From Streptomyces griseofuscus (GTDB taxonomy: Bacteria; Actinomycetota; Actinomycetes; Streptomycetales; Streptomycetaceae), in the NCBI RefSeq assembly GCF_014673495.1, contig NZ_CP051006.1, forward strand, positions 7,563,001-7,627,000: a stretch of DNA of 64,000 nt, read 5' to 3'. Below, piece by piece: positions 8,153-16,386 of this stretch; positions within the stretch are counted from its first letter, which is position 1, and each line of letters starts with the position of its first letter. The translations under genes and the position numbers were made by a program. The notes below the pieces were generated by a model. That model searched no databases and was not told where the DNA came from. It saw only the letters and a program-made list of their open reading frames with translations.

Positions 8153-9301
8153 TCAGCTCGCGGGCAGGGTCGGCAGGACCTGCCGCAGGAAGGCCGCGTT
8201 GCCGGGGGTGCGCCGCATCCGCTCCAGCAGCGCCTCCAGGCCCGCCGGGGCGCCCTCGCGTGAGCGCAGGGCGCGGCGCAGCCCGTGGACGGCGCCCAAC
8301 TCGGCCGGGGTGAGCAGCAGTTCCTCGCGCCGGGTGCCGGAGCCTTCGAGGTCCACGGCGGGGAAGACGCGCCGTCCGGCCAGTTCCCGGTCGAGCCGCA
8401 GCTCCATGTTGCCCGTGCTCTTCAGCTCCTCGAAGAAGTAGCCGTCGGCACGGGAGCCCGTGTCCACCAGGGCGGTGGCCAGGATGGTGAGCGAGCCGCC
8501 CTCCTCGGCCTCGCGGGCGGCGCCGAAGAACCGCTTGGGGCCGATCAGCGCGCCCGCGTCGACACCGCCGCTGAGGGTTCGGCCGCTCGCGCCGGAGGCG
8601 TTGTTGTGCGCCCGGCACAGCCGGGTCAGCGAGTCCAGCAGCACGACGACGTCCTCGCCCGCCTCGACCAGCCGCTTGGCCCGCTCGACGACGAGGTCGG
8701 CGAGGGCGATGTGCTCCTTGGCGGTGCGGTCGAAGGTGGAGGCGTACACCTCGCCATGCACCGTTCGGCGCATCTCGGTGACCTCCTCGGGGCGCTCGTC
8801 CAGCAGCAGCACCATCAGCCGGCACTCGGGGTGGTTCCCGGCGACGGCCGCGGCCAGCTGCCGCAGCAGGACCGTCTTGCCGCTCTTCGGCGGCGCCACG
8901 AGGAGGCCGCGCTGGCCCTTGCCGACCGGCGTGAACAGATCGGCGACCCGGCCGGCGAGCCCCGCGTCCGGGTGTTCCAGGCGCAGTCGGCGGCGCGGGT
9001 GCAGCGGGGTGAGGTCGCGGAAGTTCCGGCGGGCGGCGAGGTCGCCGGGTGCGCGACCCCCGACCCGGGCGACCTCGGTCAGCGCGCGCTGCGGGCCCCG
9101 GGCGCCCTCGACCAGGTCGCCCTTGCGCAGCCCGTACCTGCGGATCAGTGCGGCCGGAACCTGCGGGTCGGCGGGGGTGGGAAGGAGATCGGCGGCCCGC
9201 AGATGCCCCTTCCCGTGCGTGTCGATGTCGAGTACGCCGGTGACGAGCCGAGCGGCAGGGACCCGGAGCTCGACCGGAGGGTGTTCGAGTGTGGTGGTCA
9301 T
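8153..9301 (-). CDS. rho: Short transcription termination factor Rho paralogue
   Basis: Hexameric RNA-dependent ATPase of the Rho family, 382 aa. The N-terminal cold-shock-like RNA-binding region is followed by the ATPase core: Walker A APPKSGKT, Walker B VVVLLDSLTR, arginine-finger region and R-loop GPKRFFGAAR, and SLTILATALVDTGSRAD. Housekeeping actinobacterial Rho proteins are normally around 650-700 aa with a long basic/acidic insertion; this one lacks it, so it is probably a second, accessory Rho. AAAGGA lies at good distance before ATG 9301; the in-frame extension upstream is rejected. It is a monocistronic unit with its own promoter near 9551-9578. Confidence 0.9.
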   Translation of the reverse strand: MTTTLEHPPVELRVPAARLVTGVLDIDTHGKGHLRAADLLPTPADPQVPAALIRRYGLRKGDLVEGARGPQRALTEVARVGGRAPGDLAARRNFRDLTPLHPRRRLRLEHPDAGLAGRVADLFTPVGKGQRGLLVAPPKSGKTVLLRQLAAAVAGNHPECRLMVLLLDERPEEVTEMRRTVHGEVYASTFDRTAKEHIALADLVVERAKRLVEAGEDVVVLLDSLTRLCRAHNNASGASGRTLSGGVDAGALIGPKRFFGAAREAEEGGSLTILATALVDTGSRADGYFFEELKSTGNMELRLDRELAGRRVFPAVDLEGSGTRREELLLTPAELGAVHGLRRALRSREGAPAGLEALLERMRRTPGNAAFLRQVLPTLPAS

Positions 9302-9550
9302 GGCGGGGTGTCCTTTCGCGGACGAGGAAAGTGGGGAGAAGCGCGTGGGAAGGGGGAAAGGCCGCGAACGGGAGGCGGATACGACCTGCCTCGGGCGGCG
9401 GGAACACACCCCGGACATGACGGCGAAAGCCCTGGTCACGAGGTGGTGCGAAGAAGAAGCCCGGGGCCGTGGAAACGGCTCGGCCGAGGGGCTGGAGAGA
9501 AGACGGCGACATCGGTGCCGGTACGAGGGGCACGCACATGCGCTGTTCGC
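9302..9550 (-). promoter_or_regulatory. Long 5' leader of the rho paralogue
   Basis: The 386-nt gap 9302-9687 holds no gene. If transcription starts a few bases after the TATAGT box, the rho mRNA has an untranslated leader of about 240 nt. Known rho genes are autoregulated by attenuation within their leader, so this length suggests the same here; no specific structure was confirmed by eye. Confidence 0.4.
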
Positions 9551-9578
9551 ACTATACCGGTGTGCTCGGTGGCGTCAA
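9551..9578 (-). promoter_or_regulatory. SigA/HrdB-type promoter for rho
   Basis: On the minus strand a TTGACG (9578-9573) and a TATAGT (9556-9551) are separated by 16 nt. Both hexamers are close to the vegetative consensus and stand out in this GC-rich sequence. They face the rho gene about 250 nt downstream, with no other start between. Confidence 0.65.
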
Positions 9579-9687
9579 CAGATCGGTGCGCGGGGGTATT
9601 CCCGGGGACGGATCCGCAGGCCGGGTAACAGGGCGGGGGCGGCCCCGTGCGGACCGCCCCCGCCCGGCGTCAGGAACGTGCCTGCCG

Positions 9688-10083
9688 TCAGGAACCCGCC
9701 TGCGCCTCCTCGGCGATCTGTTCGAACCGTGCTCCCATCGCCTCGGCGAGGGCGTGCGCGCCCGACAGCGGGCGGACCATGACCATGAGGTCGTCGATCA
9801 GCCCCTCCTCGTTGACGTGCAGGAAGTCGCAGCCGGACAGCTCGCGGCCGCCCACCCGGGCGGTGAAGACCAGCGCGTGGTCGGGGGAGTCGGGGGCGCC
9901 GAACTCGCGGACGTACCGGAAGTCCTCGAAGACCTGGGAGACCGCGCGCAGGATCGCGGCGGTGATGGCCTTGCCCGTATACGGTTTGAAGACGACGGGA
10001 CTGGTGAAGACGACGTCCTCGGCCAGCAGCGCCGCCACGGCGTCCAGGTCCCCGGCCTCGACTGCCGAACGGAACGCGTGCAT
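9688..10083 (-). CDS. SnoaL-like / NTF2-fold protein
   Basis: A 131-aa protein of the SnoaL-like polyketide cyclase/NTF2 superfamily: alpha helix with AFRSAVEAGDLDAVAALLAEDVVFTSPV, then strands with VFTARVGGRELSGCDFLHVNEEGLIDDLMVMVRP. This small cone-shaped fold binds hydrophobic ligands; catalytic function cannot be inferred because many members are uncharacterised. ATG 10083 is preceded by AGGGGTGA, a good ribosome binding site, and the longer reading frame upstream is Arg-rich noise crossing the divergent promoter region. It diverges from a SAM methyltransferase 44 nt away, so the two may share regulation. Confidence 0.85.
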   Translation of the reverse strand: MHAFRSAVEAGDLDAVAALLAEDVVFTSPVVFKPYTGKAITAAILRAVSQVFEDFRYVREFGAPDSPDHALVFTARVGGRELSGCDFLHVNEEGLIDDLMVMVRPLSGAHALAEAMGARFEQIAEEAQAGS

Positions 10084-10127
10084 GGGATCACCCCTGTAGG
10101 TTGGGTCGGTGCGGATGAAACTGATCA

Positions 10128-10901
10128 ATGGGTACGAGAGTTGACGGGTTGACGGACATGTTCGGACCCGAAGGCCCCTCGCTGCGCGAACTCGCCGTCC
10201 AGGCGCTGTCCTCCGTCGAGCACGGATACGACCTGCTCGCGCCGAAGTTCGACCACACGCCCTTTCGCACCCCCGGCCGGGTGCTCGACGCCGTGGCGCG
10301 GGCGCTCGACCCACTGGGACCGTTCGACGACGGCCTCGACCTGTGCTGCGGGACCGGCGCCGGTGTCCGGGTGCTGGCCGGGCTGTGCCGCCGTAGCGCC
10401 GTGGGCGTCGACTTCAGCGCCGGGATGCTGGAGGTCGCCCGGCGCCGGGTCCGCCCCGAGGACAGGCCCGCGATCGGCTGGGTGCGCGGCGACGCACGGG
10501 CGCTGCCGTTCACCGCCGCCTTCGATCTCGTCGTCAGCTTCGGGGCGTTCGGCCACTTCCTGCCCCGCGAGCTGCCCGGCCTGTTCGCCCAGGTCCACTC
10601 GGCGCTGCGGCCCGGCGGCAGCTTCGCCTTCCCGCTGGGCGCCCCCACCCCGGCGCACCACCGCGCGTTCTGGGCACTGCTCGGCTTCGACGCGGTGATG
10701 CGGGTGCGCAACGCCCTGTGGCGGCCGCCGTTCGTCATGTACTACCGGACGTTCCGACTGGGCACGGTGCTGGCGGAGTTGGCGCGCGCCGGGTTCACGA
10801 CCGAGCTGCGCGCCCTGCCCGAGTTCGGGCGGCGCGACGACGGGAGCCCCCGTGCCCGGCTGGTGGTGGCCACCAAGTCCGCTGTGGAGCAGGGTGGTTG
10901 A
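10128..10901 (+). CDS. Class I SAM-dependent methyltransferase
   Basis: A 257-aa methyltransferase with a clear motif I (GLDLCCGTGAGVRVL, residues ~66-80), acidic motif II residue in AVGVDFSAGMLEVA, motif post-I GWVRGDARALPF, and motif III near LRPGGSFAFPLG. The substrate is unknown; the family includes ubiquinone/menaquinone and small-molecule methyltransferases. No good ribosome binding site precedes ATG 10128; ATG 10158 (MFGPEG) is an in-frame alternative. It diverges from the SnoaL-like gene and converges on the serine hydrolase gene, leaving only 14 nt between stops. Confidence 0.85.
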   Translation: MGTRVDGLTDMFGPEGPSLRELAVQALSSVEHGYDLLAPKFDHTPFRTPGRVLDAVARALDPLGPFDDGLDLCCGTGAGVRVLAGLCRRSAVGVDFSAGMLEVARRRVRPEDRPAIGWVRGDARALPFTAAFDLVVSFGAFGHFLPRELPGLFAQVHSALRPGGSFAFPLGAPTPAHHRAFWALLGFDAVMRVRNALWRPPFVMYYRTFRLGTVLAELARAGFTTELRALPEFGRRDDGSPRARLVVATKSAVEQGG

Positions 10902-10915
10902 GAGCGGTCCGCCGA

Positions 10916-12115
10916 TCACAGGGCGCCGTACAGGGCGTCGATCAGGGCCATCTTCCGGGGGTCGTCCATGATGCGCGGGCCCATCCGGTTCATGACATAG
11001 CCCAGCGACACCCCCGCCTCCGGATCGGCGAGCCCGCACGAACCGCCGAACCCGTCATGCCCGAACGCCCGCGGATTGGGCCCGTACGCGCCCCGCGGTC
11101 CGCTGAGCCACAGCCCGAGCCCCGCCTCGCTCTCGCCGCCCAGGCCCGCCCCGAGGACCAGGTCGACACAGCTGCCCTGCCCCTCGCGCACCCGCTCCGC
11201 CGCCTCGGGCGACAGGATCTGCCGCCCGCCGAAGGAGCCGCGCCCGGCGAAGACGCCGTACAGCGCCGCGACCGCCCGCGCGGTACCGTGCCCGTTGCCC
11301 GCCGGGACCTCCGCCGCCCGCCACGCGGGTGTGTTCGCGTGGGCCGCGCCGATCGCCGGGTTGGCCATCGCCGCGAGCGTCAGCCGGGTCAAGTGACGGA
11401 AGGCGGGGGAGCGTTCGTCGTCCGAGCCGGCCGGGCTGTGCGTCAGCTCGGCGGCCCGACCGTACTCCTCGACCGGCAGGCCCACACTGAAGTCGATGCC
11501 GAGCGGCCCGGTCACCTCCCGCTCCAGGAAGGCCCCCGGCTTCAGCCCGGTGATCCGCCGTACGACCTCGCCGACCAGGAAGCCGTACGTCACCGCGTGG
11601 TACCCGGAGCGGGTGCCCGGCTCCCACCAGGGCTCCGTGGCCGCGAGCCGCGCGGTGGTCAACTCCCAGTCGTACAGGTCCTGGAGGCTTTGCGGCTCGC
11701 GCAGTCCGCACAGCCCGGCGCGGTGCGACAGCAGATGCCGTACCAGCACCTTCTCCTTGCCGGCCGCCGCGAACTTTGGCCAGTACCGGGCCACCGGCGC
11801 GTCCAGGTCGAGCAGCCCCCGGTCGGCCAGCAGATGCGCGCACAGCGCCACCGGGCCCTTGGTGGTCGACCACACGTTCACCAGGGTGTCCCGCTCCCAG
11901 GCCCGGGTGCGGGCCGCGTCCGCCCAGCCGCCCCACAGGTCCACCACGGTCTCCCCGTCGAGGGTGACCGCCACGGCCGCGCCGAGTTCGCGCCGGGTGC
12001 GGAAGTTCTCCTCGAACGCCTCGCGCACGGCCGTGAACCGGGGATCGCAGAAGCCGTGGACCCCGGCGGCCCGCGGAGCCGACGGGGTCTGCTGGGCGTC
12101 GTGCGTGGCTGACAT
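10916..12115 (-). CDS. Beta-lactamase-fold serine hydrolase (class C / EstB type)
   Basis: A 399-aa serine hydrolase of the Beta-lactamase (PF00144) family. The nucleophile motif SxxK is STTK (in NVWSTTKGPVAL, near residue 84), the YxN-like motif is YHAVTYG near 180, and the HxG-type third box is in RAFGHDGFGGSCGLADPEAG. No signal peptide, so it is probably intracellular; members are esterases, carboxypeptidases or lactonases and the substrate here is unknown. The start ATG 12115 follows GGAGGG at good spacing. A palindrome with an overlapping -10 element lies about 65 nt upstream, suggesting TetR-type control. Confidence 0.88.
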   Translation of the reverse strand: MSATHDAQQTPSAPRAAGVHGFCDPRFTAVREAFEENFRTRRELGAAVAVTLDGETVVDLWGGWADAARTRAWERDTLVNVWSTTKGPVALCAHLLADRGLLDLDAPVARYWPKFAAAGKEKVLVRHLLSHRAGLCGLREPQSLQDLYDWELTTARLAATEPWWEPGTRSGYHAVTYGFLVGEVVRRITGLKPGAFLEREVTGPLGIDFSVGLPVEEYGRAAELTHSPAGSDDERSPAFRHLTRLTLAAMANPAIGAAHANTPAWRAAEVPAGNGHGTARAVAALYGVFAGRGSFGGRQILSPEAAERVREGQGSCVDLVLGAGLGGESEAGLGLWLSGPRGAYGPNPRAFGHDGFGGSCGLADPEAGVSLGYVMNRMGPRIMDDPRKMALIDALYGAL

Positions 12116-12179
12116 GGGCCCTCCGTGGTCGCGGGAACGCCCGGCCCGTGTCGGCCCCGGACCGGGCACCCCGAACATA

Positions 12180-12191
12180 CCGACCGGTCGG
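12180..12191. promoter_or_regulatory. TetR-like operator palindrome upstream of serine hydrolase
   Basis: A perfect 12-bp palindrome CCGACCGGTCGG. Read on the minus strand it is immediately followed by TATGTT, which fits a -10 element for the serine hydrolase gene that starts at 12115. A palindrome between -35 and -10 is where TetR-type repressors commonly bind. No TetR gene is adjacent. Confidence 0.4.
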
Positions 12192-12221
12192 GCATCGAGG
12201 AAGAGGTGATCTGGAGAGGCC

Positions 12222-13190
12222 CTAGGCGTACGACCGCAGCCAGCGCAGCTTCACCGCGTCATGGAAGGGGCCGCCGCCCTCGTGGTCGTTGAACTCGTAC
12301 ACCTCGATCGTCTTGTCCGGGTGCGCCCAGGAGTTGAACGCCGCGAACACGGTCGACGGCGGGCAGGTCTCGTCCTCCAGGGCCGTCGAGAACAGGGCCG
12401 GTGCCCGGCCGCGGGCGGCGAAGTGCACGCCGTCGAAGTAGGAGAGGGTGCGCAGCGCCTGCGCCGTCCGGCCCCGGTGGGTCTTCAGGAACAGGCCGAC
12501 CTCGCGGTAGGGGTGGCGGTCCGTCAGGGTGATCGCGCGCGGGAAGTCGCACAGGAACGGCACGTCCGGCGCCACCGCGGCCAGATCGGGGACCAGCGCG
12601 CCGACCGCGAGGGTGATGCCGCCGCCCTGGCTGTGGCCGAGCGCCACCGTGCGCGCCGCGTCGGTCAGCGGATGGGCGCGGGCCGCCTCGATCGCACGTA
12701 CCGCGTCCGTGAACACCCGCCGGTAGTAGTGGTTCTCGGGCGCGTCGATGCCCCGGGTGAGAAAGCCGGGGTGGGCGGGGCCGGAGCCCACCGGGTCCGG
12801 GGTGCCGCCCCCGCCGCCCCAGACGCTGCCCTGCCCCCGGGTGTCCATCACGAAGTGCGCCCGCCCGGTCGACGCCCACAGCAGATCCTCGTGCGCCAGC
12901 CCGCGCCCGCCGCCGTACCCGATGAACTGCACGACCAGCGGCAGGGGTTCGCGCGCCCCGGCCGGCAGCCGCAGCCAGCCCTTGACCGGGTGCCCGCCGA
13001 ACCCGGCGAACGTCACGTCGTACACCTCGACCGTGGCCAGTCCGGATTCCACCGGCTCGAAGCGGACGGCGAGTTCATGCGCGCGTGCCTCGCGCAGGGT
13101 GGCGTCCCAGAAGGCGTCGAAGTCCTCGGGTTCGGTGGACTCGCTCCGGTGGGCACGGAGTTCGGACAGGGGCAGGTCGAACAGGGCCAT
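12222..13190 (-). CDS. Acetylxylan esterase / cephalosporin-C deacetylase (CE7 family)
   Basis: A 322-aa alpha/beta hydrolase of carbohydrate esterase family 7. Family marks are the ETPEDFDAFW-like N terminus (STEPEDFDAFWDATL), the RGQG motif (DTRGQGSVW), and the nucleophile elbow GHSQGG at about residue 190. Catalytic Asp is expected in ALEDETCPPST and His in YEFNDHEGGG near the C terminus; all are present. CE7 enzymes remove acetyl groups from xylo-oligosaccharides or cephalosporin C in the cytoplasm; no signal peptide is seen. The start ATG 13190 follows AAGGCGG; the much longer open frame upstream overlaps the next gene and is rejected. Confidence 0.92.
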   Translation of the reverse strand: MALFDLPLSELRAHRSESTEPEDFDAFWDATLREARAHELAVRFEPVESGLATVEVYDVTFAGFGGHPVKGWLRLPAGAREPLPLVVQFIGYGGGRGLAHEDLLWASTGRAHFVMDTRGQGSVWGGGGGTPDPVGSGPAHPGFLTRGIDAPENHYYRRVFTDAVRAIEAARAHPLTDAARTVALGHSQGGGITLAVGALVPDLAAVAPDVPFLCDFPRAITLTDRHPYREVGLFLKTHRGRTAQALRTLSYFDGVHFAARGRAPALFSTALEDETCPPSTVFAAFNSWAHPDKTIEVYEFNDHEGGGPFHDAVKLRWLRSYA

Positions 13191-13273
13191 CGGCCACCGC
13201 CTTCGCCGGGGGAGAGGGGAGCCCACCGTACGAGGAGGGCGCCCCGGCCGACCATGGCTCGGCACGCGGTCGT

Positions 13274-13852
13274 TCAGGCCCTGGGCTGGGTCCACCTCGG
13301 TCCCGTGCGGGCCCACGCCCGCTCCCACTCGGCGAGCCGGTGGCGCAGCGCGATCCGGCGGGCGAGGGTGTGCCCGAGGAACACCACGCCCCCGGCACAG
13401 GCCGCCGCGCACACCCCGATGGTCACCGCGTGCTGGAGGACGTCCGCACCGGACGACGGCGCGGTGACGACCTGCCCCCGGGTGTCGACCCAGACCGGGA
13501 CCGTGTCCCCGGTCCGTGCCCCGGCCGGCACCCGCGCCCAGGCCGTCCGGGTTCCGTGGCCGGGCTCGGTCCAGTGGACCTCGGCGCGGTGCAGATGCCC
13601 GCGCTCGACCTGGACGCCCGGCGGACCGCCGGACACCGTGGCCGGCACCCGGTGGCGCGCGGCCCGCTGCGCCGCCGCGGTCGCCGCGTCCCGGTTCTGG
13701 GTGTGCAGCCCCGCGGCCACCCCGACCAGGGGCGCCACCACGAACAGCAGCACGGCGACGACCAGCACCGTCCACGCCTCGACGACATCACAGCGGCGCC
13801 GCAGCGGATTGCGCCGCCAGCGCCAGCCACGCACACGCACCCGGGTCCGCAT
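13274..13852 (-). CDS. Rv1733c-like two-helix membrane protein
   Basis: A 192-aa protein with a basic cytoplasmic N terminus (MRTRVRVRGWRWRRNPLRRR), one hydrophobic helix at about 25-48, a ~90-residue extracytoplasmic domain, a second helix near 140-162 and a basic tail. This layout and the N-terminal GWRWRRNPLRR motif match the Rv1733c family of actinobacterial membrane proteins, whose function is unknown. ATG 13852 is preceded by GAGGAGG. No partner gene is evident; the esterase lies 83 nt downstream on the same strand. Confidence 0.8.
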   Translation of the reverse strand: MRTRVRVRGWRWRRNPLRRRCDVVEAWTVLVVAVLLFVVAPLVGVAAGLHTQNRDAATAAAQRAARHRVPATVSGGPPGVQVERGHLHRAEVHWTEPGHGTRTAWARVPAGARTGDTVPVWVDTRGQVVTAPSSGADVLQHAVTIGVCAAACAGGVVFLGHTLARRIALRHRLAEWERAWARTGPRWTQPRA

Positions 13853-13995
13853 GTCCGCCTCCTCGCCGAAGCCGACCGGCCGCCCGCCCGCGCCGCCACC
13901 CGCTCCGGTGTGCGCGCACGAGCGTCCTCACCCGTCTCGTACCCCGTGCGGCGCACCCGGCCCACCCGGTGAACCGCGAGTTCAGGCCCACTTGA

Positions 13996-14016
13996 GGCAC
14001 GTTCGAGCCACGTGCC
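13996..14016 (-). terminator. Hairpin downstream of the ferredoxin-reductase-like gene
   Basis: Inverted repeat GGCACGT-(7 nt)-ACGTGCC lies 25 nt past the stop at 14041 on the minus strand. There is no T tract, as is common for actinobacterial terminators. The stem is short, so its role is tentative. Confidence 0.4.
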
Positions 14017-14040
14017 CCGCGAACGCGCCGGTGCCGCGCC

Positions 14041-14805
14041 TCAGCCGAAGCGTTCGATGCGGATCCGGTCCGCCGGCTGACCGGCGCGGACCAGCAGCCG
14101 CGAGACGTGCTCGGCGAACCCGTTGGACCCGCACACATACGCCTCCCACCCGCCGGGCGGCCGCTCGGCCAGCAGCGGCGCCAGATGCGCGGCCGTCACC
14201 CGGCCCACCGGCACCCCGGCGGGGGCGCTGCGGGTGAACACCGGGGTCGTCTCCGCGCCCAGCTCGGCCGCGTAGATCAGTTCCTCGGGGCTGCGCGCGG
14301 ACACCAGCATCCGCAGCGGCACTTCGAGGCCGCGCGCCCGGTGGTGCCGGATCATCGACATCAGCGGTACCACCCCGGAGCCGGCGCCGAGCAGCAGCGC
14401 GGGCCGGTCGCCGGGCCAGGCGAAGAAGCCGCTGAGCGGGCCGCGTACGTCGATCGTGTCACCGGGCCTGGCCACGGTGTGGAACCAGCCGGACACCTCG
14501 CCGTCCGGCACCCGGTCCAGGGTCAGCTCGATATGCCCGCTGTCGTCGGGCGCGGAGGCGATCGAGTAGTGGCGCTGCGCCGTGTAGCCGTCCCCGGCGG
14601 TCAGCCGCAGCATCAGGTGCTGGCCGGGCAGATGTCCCGCCCACCGGGGCACCGCGAGCCGGAAGGTGGCCGCGTGCGGGGTCTCGCGGCGGATCTCCGT
14701 CAGGGTGGCCGTCTGCCACGTCGACTCGGCCTGCTCGCTCACGGCGATCCGGCCGGGCACCGCGAACCGGGGCGTGCCACCGGGCATGGTCGTCGTCTCA
14801 GTCAC
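14041..14805 (-). CDS. Ferredoxin-NADP-reductase-type FAD oxidoreductase
   Basis: A 254-aa FNR-superfamily reductase. The FAD domain shows RxYS (RHYSIAS) after a VPRWAGHLPGQHLMLRL strand. The NAD(P) domain begins with LLLGAGSGVVPLMSMIRH and ends with YVCGSNGFAEHVSRLL; the C terminus RIERFG is typical. No 2Fe-2S domain is present, so electrons probably pass directly to a partner. It starts at GTG 14805 inside the end of the sulfite-oxidase-like gene (8-nt overlap), indicating coupling; ATG 14787 is an alternative. The pairing with a molybdopterin enzyme suggests that it supplies electrons to that enzyme, an inference from gene order. Confidence 0.85.
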   Translation of the reverse strand: MTETTTMPGGTPRFAVPGRIAVSEQAESTWQTATLTEIRRETPHAATFRLAVPRWAGHLPGQHLMLRLTAGDGYTAQRHYSIASAPDDSGHIELTLDRVPDGEVSGWFHTVARPGDTIDVRGPLSGFFAWPGDRPALLLGAGSGVVPLMSMIRHHRARGLEVPLRMLVSARSPEELIYAAELGAETTPVFTRSAPAGVPVGRVTAAHLAPLLAERPPGGWEAYVCGSNGFAEHVSRLLVRAGQPADRIRIERFG

Positions 14806-15403
14806 CGGCGTACCGCTGCTCTTCCCAGGGGTTGCCGCGCGCGTGGTAGCCGTTGCCCTCCCAGAAGCCCGGCTCGTCATGGTCGAGGAGCGTGATGCCC
14901 GCGATCCACTTGGCGCTCTTCCAGAAGTACAGATGGGGCACCACCAGGCGTGCCGGGCCGCCGTGCTCGGCCGGCAGCGGCTCGCCGCCGTACTCCCAGA
15001 CGATCCAGGCGCGACCGCCGGTGAGGTCGGCCAGCGGCAGGTTCGCGGTGTAGCCGGTGTGGGAGCGGGCGACCGCGTGGGTGGCGGCCGCCGCGGGCCG
15101 CACCACGTCGAGGAAGGCGTCCAGCGAGACCCCGCCGAACCGCACCCCGAACTTCGACCACCCGGTGACACAGTGGATGTCGCCCTCGTACGCCGAGGCG
15201 GGCAGCGCGTGCGCCGTGTCCCAGTCCCAGGTGTACGGCCGCTCGACCAGCCCGTCGACGCGGAAGGACCAGTCGGCGGGTGCGAGGTCGGGGGTGACCT
15301 CGGCGGACAGGACGGGCCAGTCCTCGCGCGCGTCGTACTGACCGGGCGGCAGCCCCGGGTTGTGCTCGCGCGCGCGGCCCGTGAAGCCTCGCGTGACGTT
15401 CAT
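14798..15403 (-). CDS. Sulfite-oxidase-like molybdopterin oxidoreductase
   Basis: A compact 201-aa Moco-binding domain of the sulfite oxidase/MsrP superfamily. The molybdenum-ligand cysteine is in GDIHCVTGWSKFGVRFGGV (near residue 79), and the HLYFWKSAKWIAGI and EPGFWEGNGYHARGNPW blocks are characteristic. It lacks a Tat signal, so it is cytoplasmic, unlike MsrP. The physiological substrate is unknown. The stop overlaps the start of the FNR-type reductase gene, so the two probably form an enzyme-reductase pair. ATG 15403 has only a weak AAGG upstream. The 183-nt region to the right is a divergent promoter region. Confidence 0.88.
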   Translation of the reverse strand: MNVTRGFTGRAREHNPGLPPGQYDAREDWPVLSAEVTPDLAPADWSFRVDGLVERPYTWDWDTAHALPASAYEGDIHCVTGWSKFGVRFGGVSLDAFLDVVRPAAAATHAVARSHTGYTANLPLADLTGGRAWIVWEYGGEPLPAEHGGPARLVVPHLYFWKSAKWIAGITLLDHDEPGFWEGNGYHARGNPWEEQRYAGD

Positions 15404-15586
15404 CCTTCAACCGTACGCTGTCCCGGCGGATGCTCCGTGCCTGGTCACCGCTCCGGAGCCCGGTCGCGGCTCGGATCGTTGCGGTCGTATGAACAGCGCG
15501 GGGGAGCGGGAATACCGGGTGCGGGTCGCTCCTTGGCGATCGGTACCGGCCGTGGTGCGCCGGGGACAGTGCGAGAGAAGCGAGGG

Positions 15587-15640
15587 ATGAGAATGCGCAA
15601 GGCGTACGGCTTCGGCACGGTGATCGAGGTGGCCGCGTGA
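15587..15640 (+). CDS. Possible 17-codon leader ORF coupled to GNAT gene
   Basis: A short frame starts at ATG 15587 after AAGCGAGGG and ends at TGA 15640, overlapping the GTG start of the downstream acetyltransferase by 4 nt (GTGA). The peptide would be basic at the N terminus (MRMRKAYGFGTVIEVAA). Overlap and ribosome binding site suggest that it might deliver ribosomes to the GNAT start, which itself has no good site. Whether the peptide is made is unknown. Confidence 0.3.
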   Translation: MRMRKAYGFGTVIEVAA

Positions 15641-16374
15641 GCGTCATCGGTCCCCGGTCCCCCGCGCACGTCCTCGACAACCCCGCCCTCGCCTCCCTCA
15701 CCGGCCCGCACGCCCACTTCGCCGAGCGGCGCGGCCGGGTGCTGCGCTACCCGGTCGACGTCTCCCCGTGGCTGGCGCTGCCCGACGAGCCGGAGGCCCG
15801 GGACTGGGCGGACCTCGCCGCGCTGGCCGGAGCCGGTGCGGAGGTCCCCCTGAACGACTACTGCGGGGACGTCCCGGAGGACTGGGAGATCACCTTCCAC
15901 GTGGGCGGCGTCCAGCTCGTGGATGACGGTCTGGCCGCGGCGCCGGACGCGGAGGCGGTCCGCCTCGGCCCGGCCGATGTGCCCGAGATGCTGGACCTGG
16001 TGGGGCGCACCCAGCCGGGGCCGTTCCTGCCGCGCACCGTGGAGATGGGCACCTATCTCGGCATCCGCCGCGAGGGCGCGCTGGTCGCCATGGCGGGGGA
16101 GCGGCTGCGACCGCCGGGCTGGACCGAGATCAGCGCGGTCTGCACCGACCCCGCGGCACGCGGCCAGGGCCTGGCCGGCAGGCTGATCCTCGCCGTCGCG
16201 CACGGCATCCGGGAGCGCGGCGACACCCCGTTCCTGCACACCAGCGCCAGGAACACCAACGCCATCCGGCTGTACGAGTCCCTGGGCTTCCGGCTGCGCA
16301 GGACCACGTCCTTCCTGGCGGCGAAGGCCCCGGAGCGGCTGACGGACGGGCGGGCCGCGGTGCCGGTGGGGTGA
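15637..16374 (+). CDS. GNAT family N-acetyltransferase (FR47-like)
   Basis: A 245-aa protein with a C-terminal GNAT domain: acetyl-CoA pyrophosphate loop V.TDPAARGQGLAGRLI (residues ~165-190) followed by NTNAIRLYESLGF, the classic motif B. The N-terminal ~110 residues form a separate region before the acetyltransferase core. The acceptor is unknown. It uses a GTG start that overlaps a short upstream ORF, and it converges on the MarR gene with a 12-nt gap. Confidence 0.85.
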   Translation: MSVIGPRSPAHVLDNPALASLTGPHAHFAERRGRVLRYPVDVSPWLALPDEPEARDWADLAALAGAGAEVPLNDYCGDVPEDWEITFHVGGVQLVDDGLAAAPDAEAVRLGPADVPEMLDLVGRTQPGPFLPRTVEMGTYLGIRREGALVAMAGERLRPPGWTEISAVCTDPAARGQGLAGRLILAVAHGIRERGDTPFLHTSARNTNAIRLYESLGFRLRRTTSFLAAKAPERLTDGRAAVPVG

Positions 16375-16386
16375 TCGTCGGATCGC

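Noticed and set aside
13191..13775. Extended start of the CE7 esterase
   Set aside because: The extension overlaps the membrane-protein gene in another frame, and homologous sequence begins at 13190.
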